NCBI RefSeq assembly: GCF_000820105.1
Contig: NZ_CDDB01000088.1
Location: 1-64,000, forward strand
Reading direction: 5' to 3'
Length of the DNA: 64,000 nt
DNA from: Aeromonas schubertii
GTDB lineage: Bacteria > Pseudomonadota > Gammaproteobacteria > Enterobacterales > Aeromonadaceae
Within the stretch, counting starts at the first letter, position 1. Each line of letters begins with the position of its first letter. The notes under the pieces are model-generated. The model did no database searches and was not told the DNA's origin. It saw only the letters and a program-made list of their open reading frames with translations. Made by a program: the position numbers and the translations under genes. Below are positions 30,653 through 39,307 of this stretch, one piece after another.

Positions 30653-30747
30653 ACGGCAGTCTAGTCTGGGAAACGTTTTTTACAAGACTGATAATGTCAT
30701 GCTGGATGTGATAGTCTCGCTCTAATAACCTGAGCTCACTCAGGGTT

Positions 30748-31740
30748 TCAATCGGATATTCCCACAAGCCCGTCTATCATTCCCACCATCCGTCCCAGCT
30801 CGGGTTTGGTGATGGTATCGTTCGCCCCCAGTTGCAGCGCCTTGGAGCGGTTATCGTCGCTCATCAAAGACGAGAACATCACGATAGGCATCTCCTTGAA
30901 GAGCGGATTATCACGCAGCCGCTTGAGCAGGTGCATGCCGTCCATGCGCGGCATCTCCACATCGGTGACGATGGCGTTGAGGAAGTTGGGCAGCGGTATG
31001 TTCTCGGCCGTGGCGTGCTGCTCGATATCGGTCAGCATCTCCAGGGCATCGCCCCCGTCCTTGGCGGTGATGATGTTGTAGCCTGCGGTGCTGAGGGTGT
31101 TCTCGATCAGCTTGCGGATAAAGGCCGAATCGTCGACCACCAGTATGGTCTTGGCCTCCCGGCGTGCCACCATGCGATCGTTGATCACCACCCGGCGATC
31201 CTGGGTGACGTCGTACTTCTCCATGCTGAGCTCGGGGTTGATGGTGGCGATGATCTTCTCGAAGTCGAGGATCATGATGAGGTTGCCATCGCGGCGCACC
31301 ACGGCCACCACGCAGTCGTTCTCACCGGCCTCGAGGAACTGGCTGGGAGACTCAACGTCTTCCCACGATACCCGGTGGATACGGCTGACGCTGTCGACCA
31401 GGAAGCCGTTGGCCATGCGGTTGAAGTCGGTGACGATCACCACCTTGCCGGTATGCTCCGGCCGGGTCTTGACCCGCAGCCAGCCAGCAAGATCCACCAG
31501 GGGGATGAGGCGATCACGCAGGGAGAAGACCCCGACCATGTGCGGCTGGGCGTTGGGATAGTCCGTGGTCTCCGGCACCCGTATCACCTCGCGTACCTTG
31601 GCGACGTTAATGCCGTAGTAGGCCACCTTCTGGCTGCCGTCCGGCTGCAGCTTATGCAGATGGAACTCGATGATCTCGAGTTCGTTGGTTCCGCTTTCGG
31701 TCAGGATCGCGCTGCGCGATCTGTTCCCCTGTTCTGTCAT
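30748..31740 (-). CDS. cheV: Chemotaxis coupling/receiver protein CheV
   Basis: CheV joins a CheW-like coupling domain to a response-regulator receiver and links chemoreceptors to CheA. The 330-residue protein has CheW features at about 20-165 (YYGINVAKVREVI, GVFSLRDRLIPLVDL) and a receiver at about 195-325: DDSAFIRKLIE, the phospho-acceptor aspartate in VTDVEMPRMDG, and the lysine of ITKPELG. GGGAG is well placed for ATG 31740; a GTG six bases upstream is less likely. No other chemotaxis gene is near, so it is an orphan cheV. Confidence 0.93.
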   Translation of the reverse strand: MTEQGNRSRSAILTESGTNELEIIEFHLHKLQPDGSQKVAYYGINVAKVREVIRVPETTDYPNAQPHMVGVFSLRDRLIPLVDLAGWLRVKTRPEHTGKVVIVTDFNRMANGFLVDSVSRIHRVSWEDVESPSQFLEAGENDCVVAVVRRDGNLIMILDFEKIIATINPELSMEKYDVTQDRRVVINDRMVARREAKTILVVDDSAFIRKLIENTLSTAGYNIITAKDGGDALEMLTDIEQHATAENIPLPNFLNAIVTDVEMPRMDGMHLLKRLRDNPLFKEMPIVMFSSLMSDDNRSKALQLGANDTITKPELGRMVGMIDGLVGISD

Positions 31741-31901
31741 GCTCACTCCCTAACTGCCTCGATCCTGACTGCAGGCTCTCTGTGTTCCAGTATAGGAGCC
31801 TGTTTGGGGATTATCGGCCGTTTGCCGAAAGGGAACAGTCGAGAGTGAGGAAGATGTGAGAAAGATCAGGGAAAATGGTTTATCAACAATATGATAGATA
31901 T

Positions 31902-33932
31902 CTATCCCCGGGTTGGATCTGCTGCGATCCTCGCCGCCACCAGAGTCCTGAGTCGCTTGATCAGCGCCCCTTTCCCGACCATGCCCAACTCGCGCCCCAG
32001 CGTTTCCCATGGCCGATATTGCCAGATGGCGCCTATCGCCAATGCCTGATCGTCCCTCGGCCAGAGCATTAGCTCCGCATGGCGGAGCAATAGCCAGCGT
32101 TGCAGGGTCCCCTGGCACAGCTCGAAGGGCTTGTGGTGGTGAGCAAAACAGCACAGCTCCTCGCGCTCCCAGGAGTCGAGGTCAGGGAGTTCAGGAAGAG
32201 GATGGTCCGGCAGGCTGAGGGCCAGCAGTTCGGCAGGGAGGGTGCGCAACTCCCCGGCCAGCAGGCTGGGCAGGCCGAGCAGGAAGCGGCGCTGCCACTG
32301 TCTTATCTCCGGCTCATGGGCTGGATTGAGCGGCTTGAGCATCAGCAAGGAGTGACAGCCGCTGGCGGCGTCACGCTGCAGACCGATACGCACCACCTTC
32401 ATGGCCGAGGCGCGCCAGAAGGCGAGCAGATCGCTCCCGGCGGAAAAAGCGCTCCCCAGATAGTCGAATCCCTCAGATCGGTAGTGTTGCTCCAGGGCCG
32501 CCAACAGCTGGGCCCCCAATCCATGACGGTGGAGTGCCGGATGGATGGCGATGCGCATGATGCGGGCGAAGCGGCGCTCGGCTGCCGCCAACACTCCCGA
32601 GTGGGCAAGCAGGGACTGGGGCAGCAGCTGGCCACGGGGGCGGCGGCGACCGGCCCAGATCTGCTCGGCCAGCGCAGAGGGAATGGGCCCCTCGCGCATC
32701 ACCAGTGCGACCCCAAGCAGGCTGTCGCCGCTGCAGAGCCGGTGAATGTCGAGATCCGGGCACTCCAGCAGGGCGCGCAGGTCGCTTGGGGTGGTCTGGT
32801 AGTGAGCCAGCACCAGCAGTCCGAAGAGGGCGTTAAGATGCGCTTCGTCGTGGCTCAGGCTGGCTGCTGCCACCTTCTCCCAGCGGGGCTGCGCCGTGAT
32901 GGCGGGCTCCGGAGGGGTCGCCGAGAGGGCCAGCAGGCGGTTGATCAGCGGCTCGAGCGGGTCGTGGTCACTCCAGCGGATCGGCGCCTGCATATGCAGC
33001 TCGCGCCACCCCGGGGTGCGTCTGTCCAGGGTACGCTTGAAGCGAAGATGAAAGCCGCGGCCGGTCCCCTCATAACCGTGCTCCGTGGTGGCGAAGACCA
33101 TGCGGTGGTAATGGGCCAGCAGCCCCTCCAGCAGGGGGGCGGGGATGGCGGCCGCCTCATCGACCAGCAGGAGATCCAGCTCGGGTTTCTCCTCGAGCAG
33201 GCGATCCGGGCTGAAGAAGAGCAGACGCCTGTCTTCCCCTGCGTGCAGCAACAGGGTCGAGAGGGTGGCCTGAGCGGGGGCCGTGACGCCGATCCTGAGC
33301 CCCGGCTCTTCGGCCAGCAGTGTGGCAGCGGCCATGCCGAGGACGCTGCTCTTGCCCCGGCCGCGATCCGCGCTCAGCACCAATGGGCGCTTGCGATGGC
33401 CGCGCAGCACCTGACCAATGGCCTGGATTGCCGCCTCCTGATCCGCCGTGCGTGGATGTCCGGGTCCCAGGGGCTGCCAGACGGGCCTCTCTTCGGAGGG
33501 TTCAAGGTGCAGAGCGGGATCCTGGTCCAGCAGTCGCACGATCCGCTCGATAAAACCCTGGCCACAGCGGGGAAGATCGACGGGATCCGCGATGAGGCGC
33601 AGCCGATCCGGGTCGGCATAGGCGGGCCACTGGGCGCGGGGCGGGGTGAGCAGGAGCAGCAGGCCACCGGCGCGCAGGGTACCGCTCAGGGCGCCAAAGG
33701 CGTCGGGGTGCAAGCCGCTGAAGGCGTTGCAGACCAGGGTGTCGCACTCCTGTCCCAGGTATTGCAGCGCCTTGGCGGCGGGCAGCGGGGAGTGTTCAGC
33801 AGGGCCCTCACCCAGCCAGACGATGTGGCCGTCCAGCCACTCCCGGGTTTTGGCGATACACTCCTGCTCTTCCCCCTCGAGCCAGACGAGGCGACGTTCG
33901 CCGGCCTGGCGCAGCCCCTCACGCAGGGTCAC
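31902..33932 (-). CDS. tmcA: tRNA(Met) cytidine acetyltransferase TmcA
   Basis: TmcA makes N4-acetylcytidine at the wobble base of elongator tRNA-Met, using acetyl-CoA and ATP, which prevents misreading of AUA. Domains in the 676-residue protein: an N-terminal DUF1726-like part, an RNA-helicase-like ATPase with SADRGRGKSSVLG (P-loop, about 193-205) and LLLVDEAAAIP (Walker B), then a GNAT domain with MRIAIHPALHRHGLGAQLLAAL, and a tRNA-binding tail. GTG 33932 overlaps the stop of the HlyU-like gene by GTGA, indicating coupled translation. Confidence 0.94.
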   Translation of the reverse strand: MTLREGLRQAGERRLVWLEGEEQECIAKTREWLDGHIVWLGEGPAEHSPLPAAKALQYLGQECDTLVCNAFSGLHPDAFGALSGTLRAGGLLLLLTPPRAQWPAYADPDRLRLIADPVDLPRCGQGFIERIVRLLDQDPALHLEPSEERPVWQPLGPGHPRTADQEAAIQAIGQVLRGHRKRPLVLSADRGRGKSSVLGMAAATLLAEEPGLRIGVTAPAQATLSTLLLHAGEDRRLLFFSPDRLLEEKPELDLLLVDEAAAIPAPLLEGLLAHYHRMVFATTEHGYEGTGRGFHLRFKRTLDRRTPGWRELHMQAPIRWSDHDPLEPLINRLLALSATPPEPAITAQPRWEKVAAASLSHDEAHLNALFGLLVLAHYQTTPSDLRALLECPDLDIHRLCSGDSLLGVALVMREGPIPSALAEQIWAGRRRPRGQLLPQSLLAHSGVLAAAERRFARIMRIAIHPALHRHGLGAQLLAALEQHYRSEGFDYLGSAFSAGSDLLAFWRASAMKVVRIGLQRDAASGCHSLLMLKPLNPAHEPEIRQWQRRFLLGLPSLLAGELRTLPAELLALSLPDHPLPELPDLDSWEREELCCFAHHHKPFELCQGTLQRWLLLRHAELMLWPRDDQALAIGAIWQYRPWETLGRELGMVGKGALIKRLRTLVAARIAADPTRG

Positions 33933-34225
33933 TGCTGGCTCCGGGGTTCGAACATCTTGTCACCCATCTGATCGATGAAGGTGTGCGCCTTGCGCAGCAT
34001 GAAGTCGCGGGCGTCGTCGGGATTGACGAAGAGATCGGAACGGATGAAGCGGTGCTCTTTCAGCTCGCCGTCGATCTCTCTGGTGATGCGCCCGGCCAAG
34101 CGGTATTGCCCCCCTTCGGCCATGGGCTCGGGGTAGATGAGATAACCCTGGTATTCGGTCGGGGTGACCGCGGGCTGGTGGCTATCGGCGCTGCCAAACA
34201 GGGCGCCAAAGAGTTTCTTGAGCAT
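33929..34225 (-). CDS. HlyU-family small protein
   Basis: A 98-residue protein resembling the Pfam HlyU family, with EYQGYLIYPEPMAEGGQYRLAGRI and a GELKEHRFIRSDLF stretch; family members are often named transcriptional activators, but the evidence for DNA binding in this group is thin. The start MLKKLFGALFGSA is chosen because family members begin this way. It overlaps tmcA by four bases and is probably translated with it. Confidence 0.75.
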   Translation of the reverse strand: MLKKLFGALFGSADSHQPAVTPTEYQGYLIYPEPMAEGGQYRLAGRITREIDGELKEHRFIRSDLFVNPDDARDFMLRKAHTFIDQMGDKMFEPRSQQ

Positions 34226-34302
34226 GGGATCCTCCATTTGCCTGCATTCTCCCCAAGGGGAGGAGGAGTGACAAGGGACTTATTACCAATGGTTATTTGT
34301 AT

Positions 34303-34317
34303 TGCAAAGCATTCTCA
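34303..34317. promoter_or_regulatory. Fur-box-like site upstream of bfd-bfr
   Basis: TGCAAAGCATTCTCA at 34303-34317 matches the 7-1-7 Fur consensus TGATAATNATTATCA at 11 of 14 defined positions. It lies about 50 bases before bfd, an iron-homeostasis gene, which makes iron repression by Fur likely. This is a by-eye match. Confidence 0.55.
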
Positions 34318-34363
34318 TTTAACTTTTTGGCAGTTCACTCTTCTGACTCAGGATCCTGCCACC

Positions 34364-34555
34364 ATGTATGTCTGTTTGTGCCGGGGCATCACAGATTCCC
34401 AAATCCGCAAAGCGGTGCAGTCGGGCAAGCGCGAGTTTCGCCAGCTGAAGCAAGAGCTGGAGGTGGGGGCCCAGTGCGGAAAATGTGTGCGTATGGCCAT
34501 GGAGATCATCGCGCAGGAACGCGATAAAGCGCCTCTCTACTACGAAGTGGCCTGA
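34364..34555 (+). CDS. bfd: Bacterioferritin-associated ferredoxin Bfd
   Basis: Bfd is a [2Fe-2S] protein that binds bacterioferritin and reduces its haem so stored iron can leave. The 63-residue protein [18 protein letters not shown] has its four cluster ligands at Cys4, Cys6, Cys38 and Cys41 (CxC near the start and CGKC later). The gene is preceded by a Fur-box-like site and followed 56 bases later by bfr, the usual pairing. Confidence 0.95.
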   Translation: MYVCLCRGITDSQIRKAVQSGKREFRQLKQELEVGAQCGKCVRMAMEIIAQERDKAPLYYEVA

Positions 34556-34611
34556 GCCGCCTCACCCCGCTTTCTTGGCTATCCTTGTCTGATTCACAGG
34601 GAGGTCATGCC

Positions 34612-35091
34612 ATGAAAGGTGACAGCAAACTCATCGCTCATCTCAACAAGGTGCTCGGTAACGAGCTCATCGCCATCAATCAATATTTTCTGCACGCCCG
34701 CATGTTTGATGACTGGGGCCTCAAGGGGCTGGGTCACAAGGAGTATCACGAGTCGATCGACGAGATGAAGCATGCCGACGAACTGGTGAAGCGGATCCTC
34801 TTTCTCGAGGGGATCCCGAACCTGCAGGATCTCGGCAAGCTGAAGATCGGGGAGCATGTGGAGGAGATGTTGCGCTGCGATCTGGATCTCGAGATTGCCG
34901 CCATTGGGGATCTGCGTGCGGCCATCCTCTACGCCGAGTCGATCCAGGACTATGTGAGCCGGGATCTGTTCCAGGATATCCTCGAGGATGAAGAGGAACA
35001 TGTGGACTGGCTTGAGACCCAACTCGATCTTATCGATCGGCTCGGCCTCGAGAATTACCAGCAGTCCCAACTCCATCATCAGGGATCATGA
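34612..35091 (+). CDS. bfr: Bacterioferritin
   Basis: Bfr forms a 24-subunit haem-containing cage that oxidises and stores iron. In the 159-residue protein all diiron ligands are present: Glu18, Glu51, His54, Glu94, Glu127 and His130. Met52, the haem axial ligand, is also present, so this is a haem-binding, ferroxidase-active type. GGGAGG lies upstream of ATG 34612. A terminator follows. Confidence 0.96.
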   Translation: MKGDSKLIAHLNKVLGNELIAINQYFLHARMFDDWGLKGLGHKEYHESIDEMKHADELVKRILFLEGIPNLQDLGKLKIGEHVEEMLRCDLDLEIAAIGDLRAAILYAESIQDYVSRDLFQDILEDEEEHVDWLETQLDLIDRLGLENYQQSQLHHQGS

Positions 35092-35125
35092 TGTTTGCAT
35101 AACTATTGAATAAATAGAGCCAAAA

Positions 35126-35159
35126 GGGGCTCGCTGCGGCGGGCCCCTGTTCTTTTTTT
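35126..35159 (+). terminator. Intrinsic terminator after bfr
   Basis: GGGGC (35126-35130) and GCCCC (35143-35147) close a stem that continues with CGC/GCG around TGCG, followed by TGTTCTTTTTTT. Confidence 0.75.
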
Positions 35160-35166
35160 GAATAGG

Positions 35167-35192
35167 TTTTCATGAGCGGAATATCATGAAAA
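35167..35192. repeat. Inverted repeat upstream of the DUF885 gene
   Basis: TTTTCATGA (35167-35175) and TCATGAAAA (35184-35192) form a 9-bp inverted repeat with an 8-base spacer, about 105 bases before the DUF885 start. It could be an operator; no regulator can be named. Confidence 0.5.
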
Positions 35193-35297
35193 ATATGATT
35201 ATTTTTTGTCTTTCAGGTCACAAAAACCGCATCCGTTAGCAGGCATGATCGGCACGCTTGCAGGCAACCCATAACAAGACCAACAAGGATGCACACC

Positions 35298-37406
35298 ATG
35301 ACTCTTACCCTCAACAGGGTGGCGCTCGCCTGCGCCCTCACCCTGCCCCTGCTTGCCTGTAACGGTAGCAACGACTCCTCGGCACCCAAGGCCGATCCTG
35401 TAGCTACCCGCGCCGCTCTGCTCACCGTGATGCAGGAGGCGGTCACTCAGTCCGCCCAGCTGGATCCTTATGGCTTTGCCATCGATGCCGACAGCATAGC
35501 GGCCAGGCAACGGCTGGATCAGTCGCTGCTGGATCGACTCAAGGGATTGGATCCCTCCGTGCTGGGGGAGCGGGATCGCCTCTTCTACGACATGATCAGT
35601 TGGGATCTCTCCCTGGCGATCGAGGGGGCGACCCTGCCCCAGTCCCAGATTCCCATCCATCACTTCCGTAACCGGGTCGCCGATCTGGCCGGTGACGTGG
35701 GAGAGGGGCCGCAGCAGGGGCGTCGGGCCGCCCCCCGCACCGCCAGCGGCTTTGACTACTTCGACGACACCACACCGGCGCAACTTGCCGTGATCGAGGC
35801 CCGTTGGCGCCAGGATCTGGATCGCCACGACAGACCGGCTCCGCAGGCGATGGCACGCAGCGCCGGCGATCCGGCCGCCTGGTATCAGGAGCATCTGACC
35901 TGGCTCAAGGCCTATGACACCTATCTGGTCCAGGTGAAGCATCAGTTTGAGCTTGGCAGCGCCCGTGGCAATACCCTGCCGGACGAGTTGGTGGATCGGG
36001 TGGTCAAACAGCTCTCCAGCAAGCTGGAGGGGGATCAGCTGAGCGGTCTCTACGATGGCTGGAGCTCCATGCCGGCAGAGATAGATAGCACCCTGCGCGA
36101 GGAGTACAAGGGGGTGCTGGAGCGCATCAATCAACACTTCGTGGCCCTGCGTGACTATCTCGACTATCGCAACGGGGGTGCTTATGGGGTCCGTATCGGT
36201 AGCGGTGAGTGTGACGACGGCTTCTGCGGTATGACAGATGGACGCAACTGGTATCGCTGGCTGCTGAAGAAACATACCACCACCACCATGACCCCCGAAG
36301 AGGTGCACAAACTGGGTCTTGGAGAGGTGGAGCGCATCTTCGGCTCCATGGTTCAGGTGTGCCACACGGTGGGCAAGTGTGCCAGCAGCGATGTGGCCGC
36401 GGCCAAACAGAGTGGCGAGATTTACGCCTTCTTCCGCTACCTTAACCAGCCGGGCTTCTTCTATCAGAATCCCTATGAGGTGTGGAGCGCCAGCGTCAAT
36501 CCGGACAACCCCGGCAGCGGTCTGAGCGAGGCCCGGCAGGCGGCCCTGGCCGAGCACAATCGGGCGCTGGCCGAGTACAACCGTTTCAAGGAGAAGGCGG
36601 CACTGGTACTACCCGACTTCTTCGACGCCGAGAAGACTATCCCCAGGCTCGACTACGAGGTGGTGCCCGTCTCTTACGACGAGGCCCCCTATGGTGGGGT
36701 AGCCTGGTATCAGGACGGCAATCCCCAGACCGGGCGCAAGGGGCAGTTCTTCCTCAACACCTTCTACCCGTTCGGGTTGCAGAGCTGGAACATCAGCACC
36801 CTGTTGGCTCATGAGGCGGCGCCCGGCCACCACTTCCAGATCACCATTGCCCAGGAGTTGGCCGCCAAGGATCCCGACTTCCCGGCCTATGTGGCCAATT
36901 CCCACTACACCGCTTATGCGGAGGGGTGGGCTCTCTATACCGAGTATCTGGCCGATCACGACATGGGGCTCTATCAGGGAAGAGGACTGTTTGACCCTGC
37001 CAAGGGCGATCCCAAGGTCGAAGGATCGGAGGCCTTCAACAATCAGCTCCAGTACTTTGGTCGTCTCAACGAGGAGATGCTCAGGGCGATGCGGCTGGTG
37101 GTCGATACCGGTCTGCACTGGTACGGCTGGAGCCATGACAGGGCGGTGCAGTACATGAAGGAAAATTCGGCCCTGGGAGATGGGGACGTCGGCTCGGAAG
37201 TGCCGCGCTATATGGCCTATACGGGTCAGGCCACCTCCTACAAGGCCGGTCAGCTCACCCTGCTGCGGATGCGGGCCGCCGCCGAGGAGGCCCTCGGCAG
37301 CCGCTTCGATCTCAAGGGCTTCCACCACCATGTGCTGGAGTACGGCATGCTGCCCATGTCGGTGCTGGAGCAGAAGAACGCCCAGTGGATCAAGGCGCAG
37401 GAATAA
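35298..37406 (+). CDS. DUF885-family lipoprotein, putative metallopeptidase
   Basis: A 702-residue lipoprotein precursor with a lipobox LLAC (Cys21). The DUF885 family is related to zinc carboxypeptidases; here the motif AHEAAPGHH near residue 510 gives an HExxxxHH-type zinc site, followed by AYAEGWALYTEYLA with a likely third ligand. This suggests a periplasmic or outer-membrane-anchored peptidase, with substrate unknown. ATG 35298 is preferred because AAGG lies 9 bases upstream; ATG 35289 abuts that site. Confidence 0.82.
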   Translation: MTLTLNRVALACALTLPLLACNGSNDSSAPKADPVATRAALLTVMQEAVTQSAQLDPYGFAIDADSIAARQRLDQSLLDRLKGLDPSVLGERDRLFYDMISWDLSLAIEGATLPQSQIPIHHFRNRVADLAGDVGEGPQQGRRAAPRTASGFDYFDDTTPAQLAVIEARWRQDLDRHDRPAPQAMARSAGDPAAWYQEHLTWLKAYDTYLVQVKHQFELGSARGNTLPDELVDRVVKQLSSKLEGDQLSGLYDGWSSMPAEIDSTLREEYKGVLERINQHFVALRDYLDYRNGGAYGVRIGSGECDDGFCGMTDGRNWYRWLLKKHTTTTMTPEEVHKLGLGEVERIFGSMVQVCHTVGKCASSDVAAAKQSGEIYAFFRYLNQPGFFYQNPYEVWSASVNPDNPGSGLSEARQAALAEHNRALAEYNRFKEKAALVLPDFFDAEKTIPRLDYEVVPVSYDEAPYGGVAWYQDGNPQTGRKGQFFLNTFYPFGLQSWNISTLLAHEAAPGHHFQITIAQELAAKDPDFPAYVANSHYTAYAEGWALYTEYLADHDMGLYQGRGLFDPAKGDPKVEGSEAFNNQLQYFGRLNEEMLRAMRLVVDTGLHWYGWSHDRAVQYMKENSALGDGDVGSEVPRYMAYTGQATSYKAGQLTLLRMRAAAEEALGSRFDLKGFHHHVLEYGMLPMSVLEQKNAQWIKAQE

Positions 37407-37414
37407 TCGTAGGC

Positions 37415-37443
37415 AAGGGTGCCGGGAGAGCCGGCGCCCTTTG
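37415..37443 (+). terminator. Terminator-like hairpin after the DUF885 gene
   Basis: AAGGGTGCCGG (37415-37425) and CCGGCGCCCTT (37431-37441) form an 11-bp stem with one G-T pair. The T tract is short. Confidence 0.6.
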
Positions 37444-37602
37444 GTGAGGGATAGATATTGAATAACATTCGGTGATGCGGAATAAATAAGAATTATTTGT
37501 TGTTTCGTGGTTGATGTTTCGAATTGTATGATCAAGGTTATCAACTTGTACCATTGAGTTCCCCGCCATGGACGGGCGCAGGGAATCCCCCGGAGTCATA
37601 CC

Positions 37603-38763
37603 ATGAAATTCAAAACCATGAGCGTGCATAGCGGGCAGCGTCTCGATCCCCAGACCGGCGCCCTGACCACCCCGCTCTACCAGAGCAGCACCTTCAGCTA
37701 CTTCACCGCCGAAGAGGGGCGCGCCCGGTTTAGTGGCCAGAACCCTGGCTTCATCTACAGCCGTTTCGCCAACCCGACCACCGCCGAGCTGGAGCTGAAA
37801 CTCGCGGCCCTCGAGGGGGCGGACGAGGCGTTGGTGGTGGCGAGCGGCATGGCGGCGGTGAGCGCCATCCTCTATGCCCTCACCAGCCAGGGTGACGAGA
37901 TAGCCTACATAGGTCCCCTCTATGGCGGCACCGAAGCCTTCCTTAAGCAGACCTTCACCCGTGCCGGGGTCACTGTGACCGGTTACGAGAGCGATCGGGA
38001 TCTGCACGCCAACCTGAGACCGGGCACCAAGCTGGTACTCTTCGAAACCCTGACCAACCCGACCCTCAAGGTGATCGACCCGCGTCTGGTGGTGGAGGCG
38101 GCCCGGCGCGTTGGCGCCATCACGGTGTGCGACAACACCTTCCTCACCCCCTACCTGCAACGGCCTCTCGAACTCGGTGTGGATCTGGTGATGCACAGCG
38201 GCACCAAGTATCTGGGCGGCCACGGGGACATCATCGCCGGGGTGGTGGCGGGCGGCAGCGCCTTGATGAGCCGGGTGCGCACCGTGGCGCTCAAGCATAT
38301 CGGCTCTCCCATAGGTCCCCAGGAGGCCTACCTGCTGCAACGCGGGGTCAAGACCCTGCCCCTGCGCATGGACGCCCACTTGTACAATGCGGGCAAGGTG
38401 GCGGCCTTCCTCGCCGCCCACCCGGGCGTGCAGCGGGTCATCTACCCGGGGCTGGAGACACATCCCGGTCACGCCGTGCTGGGAGAGGTGGCCGAGGGCT
38501 TCGGCGGCATGGTGAGCATAGAGCTCGAAGGTGGCTTTGCCCGCGCCGCACGCTTCCTCGATCGCCTGAGCCTGTTTACCCAGGCGGTGAGCCTTGGCGA
38601 TCTCGAGAGTCTGGCCTGTCACCCGGCCAGCACCACCCATGCTGCCATGGATGCGGCGAGCCGCACCGCGGCCGGGGTCAGCGACGATCTCATCCGTCTG
38701 AGCATAGGGGTGGAGGATGCCGACGACCTGATCGCCGATCTGGCGGCCGCCCTGGCCGAGTAA
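37603..38763 (+). CDS. Trans-sulfuration family PLP enzyme, methionine gamma-lyase-like
   Basis: A 386-residue enzyme of the Cys/Met metabolism PLP family. The Schiff-base lysine is Lys202 (SGTKYLGGHGD), the pyridine-binding aspartate is Asp177 (CDNTF), and SGMAAVSAI binds phosphate. The overall pattern resembles methionine gamma-lyase, but the LYGCT cysteine characteristic of that enzyme is glycine here (LYGGT, Gly109). Cystathionine gamma-lyase, gamma-synthase or O-acetylhomoserine sulfhydrylase activity is therefore possible. The gene stands alone behind an AT-rich 160-base leader, with no MetJ-box repeat seen. Confidence 0.82.
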   Translation: MKFKTMSVHSGQRLDPQTGALTTPLYQSSTFSYFTAEEGRARFSGQNPGFIYSRFANPTTAELELKLAALEGADEALVVASGMAAVSAILYALTSQGDEIAYIGPLYGGTEAFLKQTFTRAGVTVTGYESDRDLHANLRPGTKLVLFETLTNPTLKVIDPRLVVEAARRVGAITVCDNTFLTPYLQRPLELGVDLVMHSGTKYLGGHGDIIAGVVAGGSALMSRVRTVALKHIGSPIGPQEAYLLQRGVKTLPLRMDAHLYNAGKVAAFLAAHPGVQRVIYPGLETHPGHAVLGEVAEGFGGMVSIELEGGFARAARFLDRLSLFTQAVSLGDLESLACHPASTTHAAMDAASRTAAGVSDDLIRLSIGVEDADDLIADLAAALAE

Positions 38764-38782
38764 GGGAGCAGAGAACAACACG

Positions 38783-38804
38783 GGGGCCTTTTGGCCCCAG
38801 TTTG
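38783..38804. terminator. Short hairpin between the PLP enzyme gene and the DUF333 gene
   Basis: GGGGCC (38783-38788), TTTT and GGCCCC (38793-38798), followed by AGTTTG. It probably serves the converging genes; the T tract is weak. Confidence 0.55.
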
Positions 38805-38820
38805 CATGTCAGCGTTACGC

Positions 38821-39051
38821 TTATTTGCCGTGTTCTGCGTGGTAGAGAGCCCACTCCTCCACGACGCGACCGTCGGAGAGGTGGCAGTAGCCGGTCACGC
38901 CACCCGGCTCGTCGCGCAGCTCCAGCTTGCCCCCCTGATCGAGGCAGTAGACGGAGGCGGGATTGGCCATGCCCACCGGTTTCTCGGGGGCGGGTTGGCT
39001 GCTACAGCCGGTGAGCAGCACCAGCAGGGCGGCGGGGATGATGAGCTTCAT
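38821..39051 (-). CDS. DUF333-family small lipoprotein
   Basis: A 76-residue precursor with a lipobox LTGC (Cys16). The mature part, MANPASVYCLDQGGKLELRDEPGGVTGYCHLSDGRVVEEWALY, has the NPAS...C...GG pattern and two cysteines typical of DUF333 proteins. These are small envelope proteins of unknown function, sometimes called hemolysin-associated without strong proof. GGAGGAC-type ribosome binding sequence lies before the ATG. Confidence 0.82.
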   Translation of the reverse strand: MKLIIPAALLVLLTGCSSQPAPEKPVGMANPASVYCLDQGGKLELRDEPGGVTGYCHLSDGRVVEEWALYHAEHGK

Positions 39052-39307
39052 GGAGTCCTCCAGAGTGGAAATCGCGACCCCAGCCTAAGGAGGTGAAGGG
39101 GCAAGGGCAAGAATTTTTGCCCCATTTGCATCCATTCAAGACAACTTCTGTCTCCTTCCCCAGGCCGGTAATTAATCGGCATTAACAATAAAATCATGTT
39201 GTTAGGTAAGGTGGTGACACGGGTTGTCGCGAGCGTCGGGGGCCTGGCTCACCTTTGCACAGGCCATTTGTCATAGTGAGCCAAAACTCATAACCAGGTG
39301 ACAACTC

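Noticed and set aside
30660-30690. A PurR-box-like core (AAACGTTT on the minus strand) upstream of guaC
   Set aside because: Only the central bases match the 16-bp PurR consensus, and guaC is not a classical PurR target, so I do not call an operator.
32100-33971. A 623-codon open frame on the plus strand across tmcA
   Set aside because: Antisense shadow of tmcA; Gln/Gly/Ala-rich with no motif.
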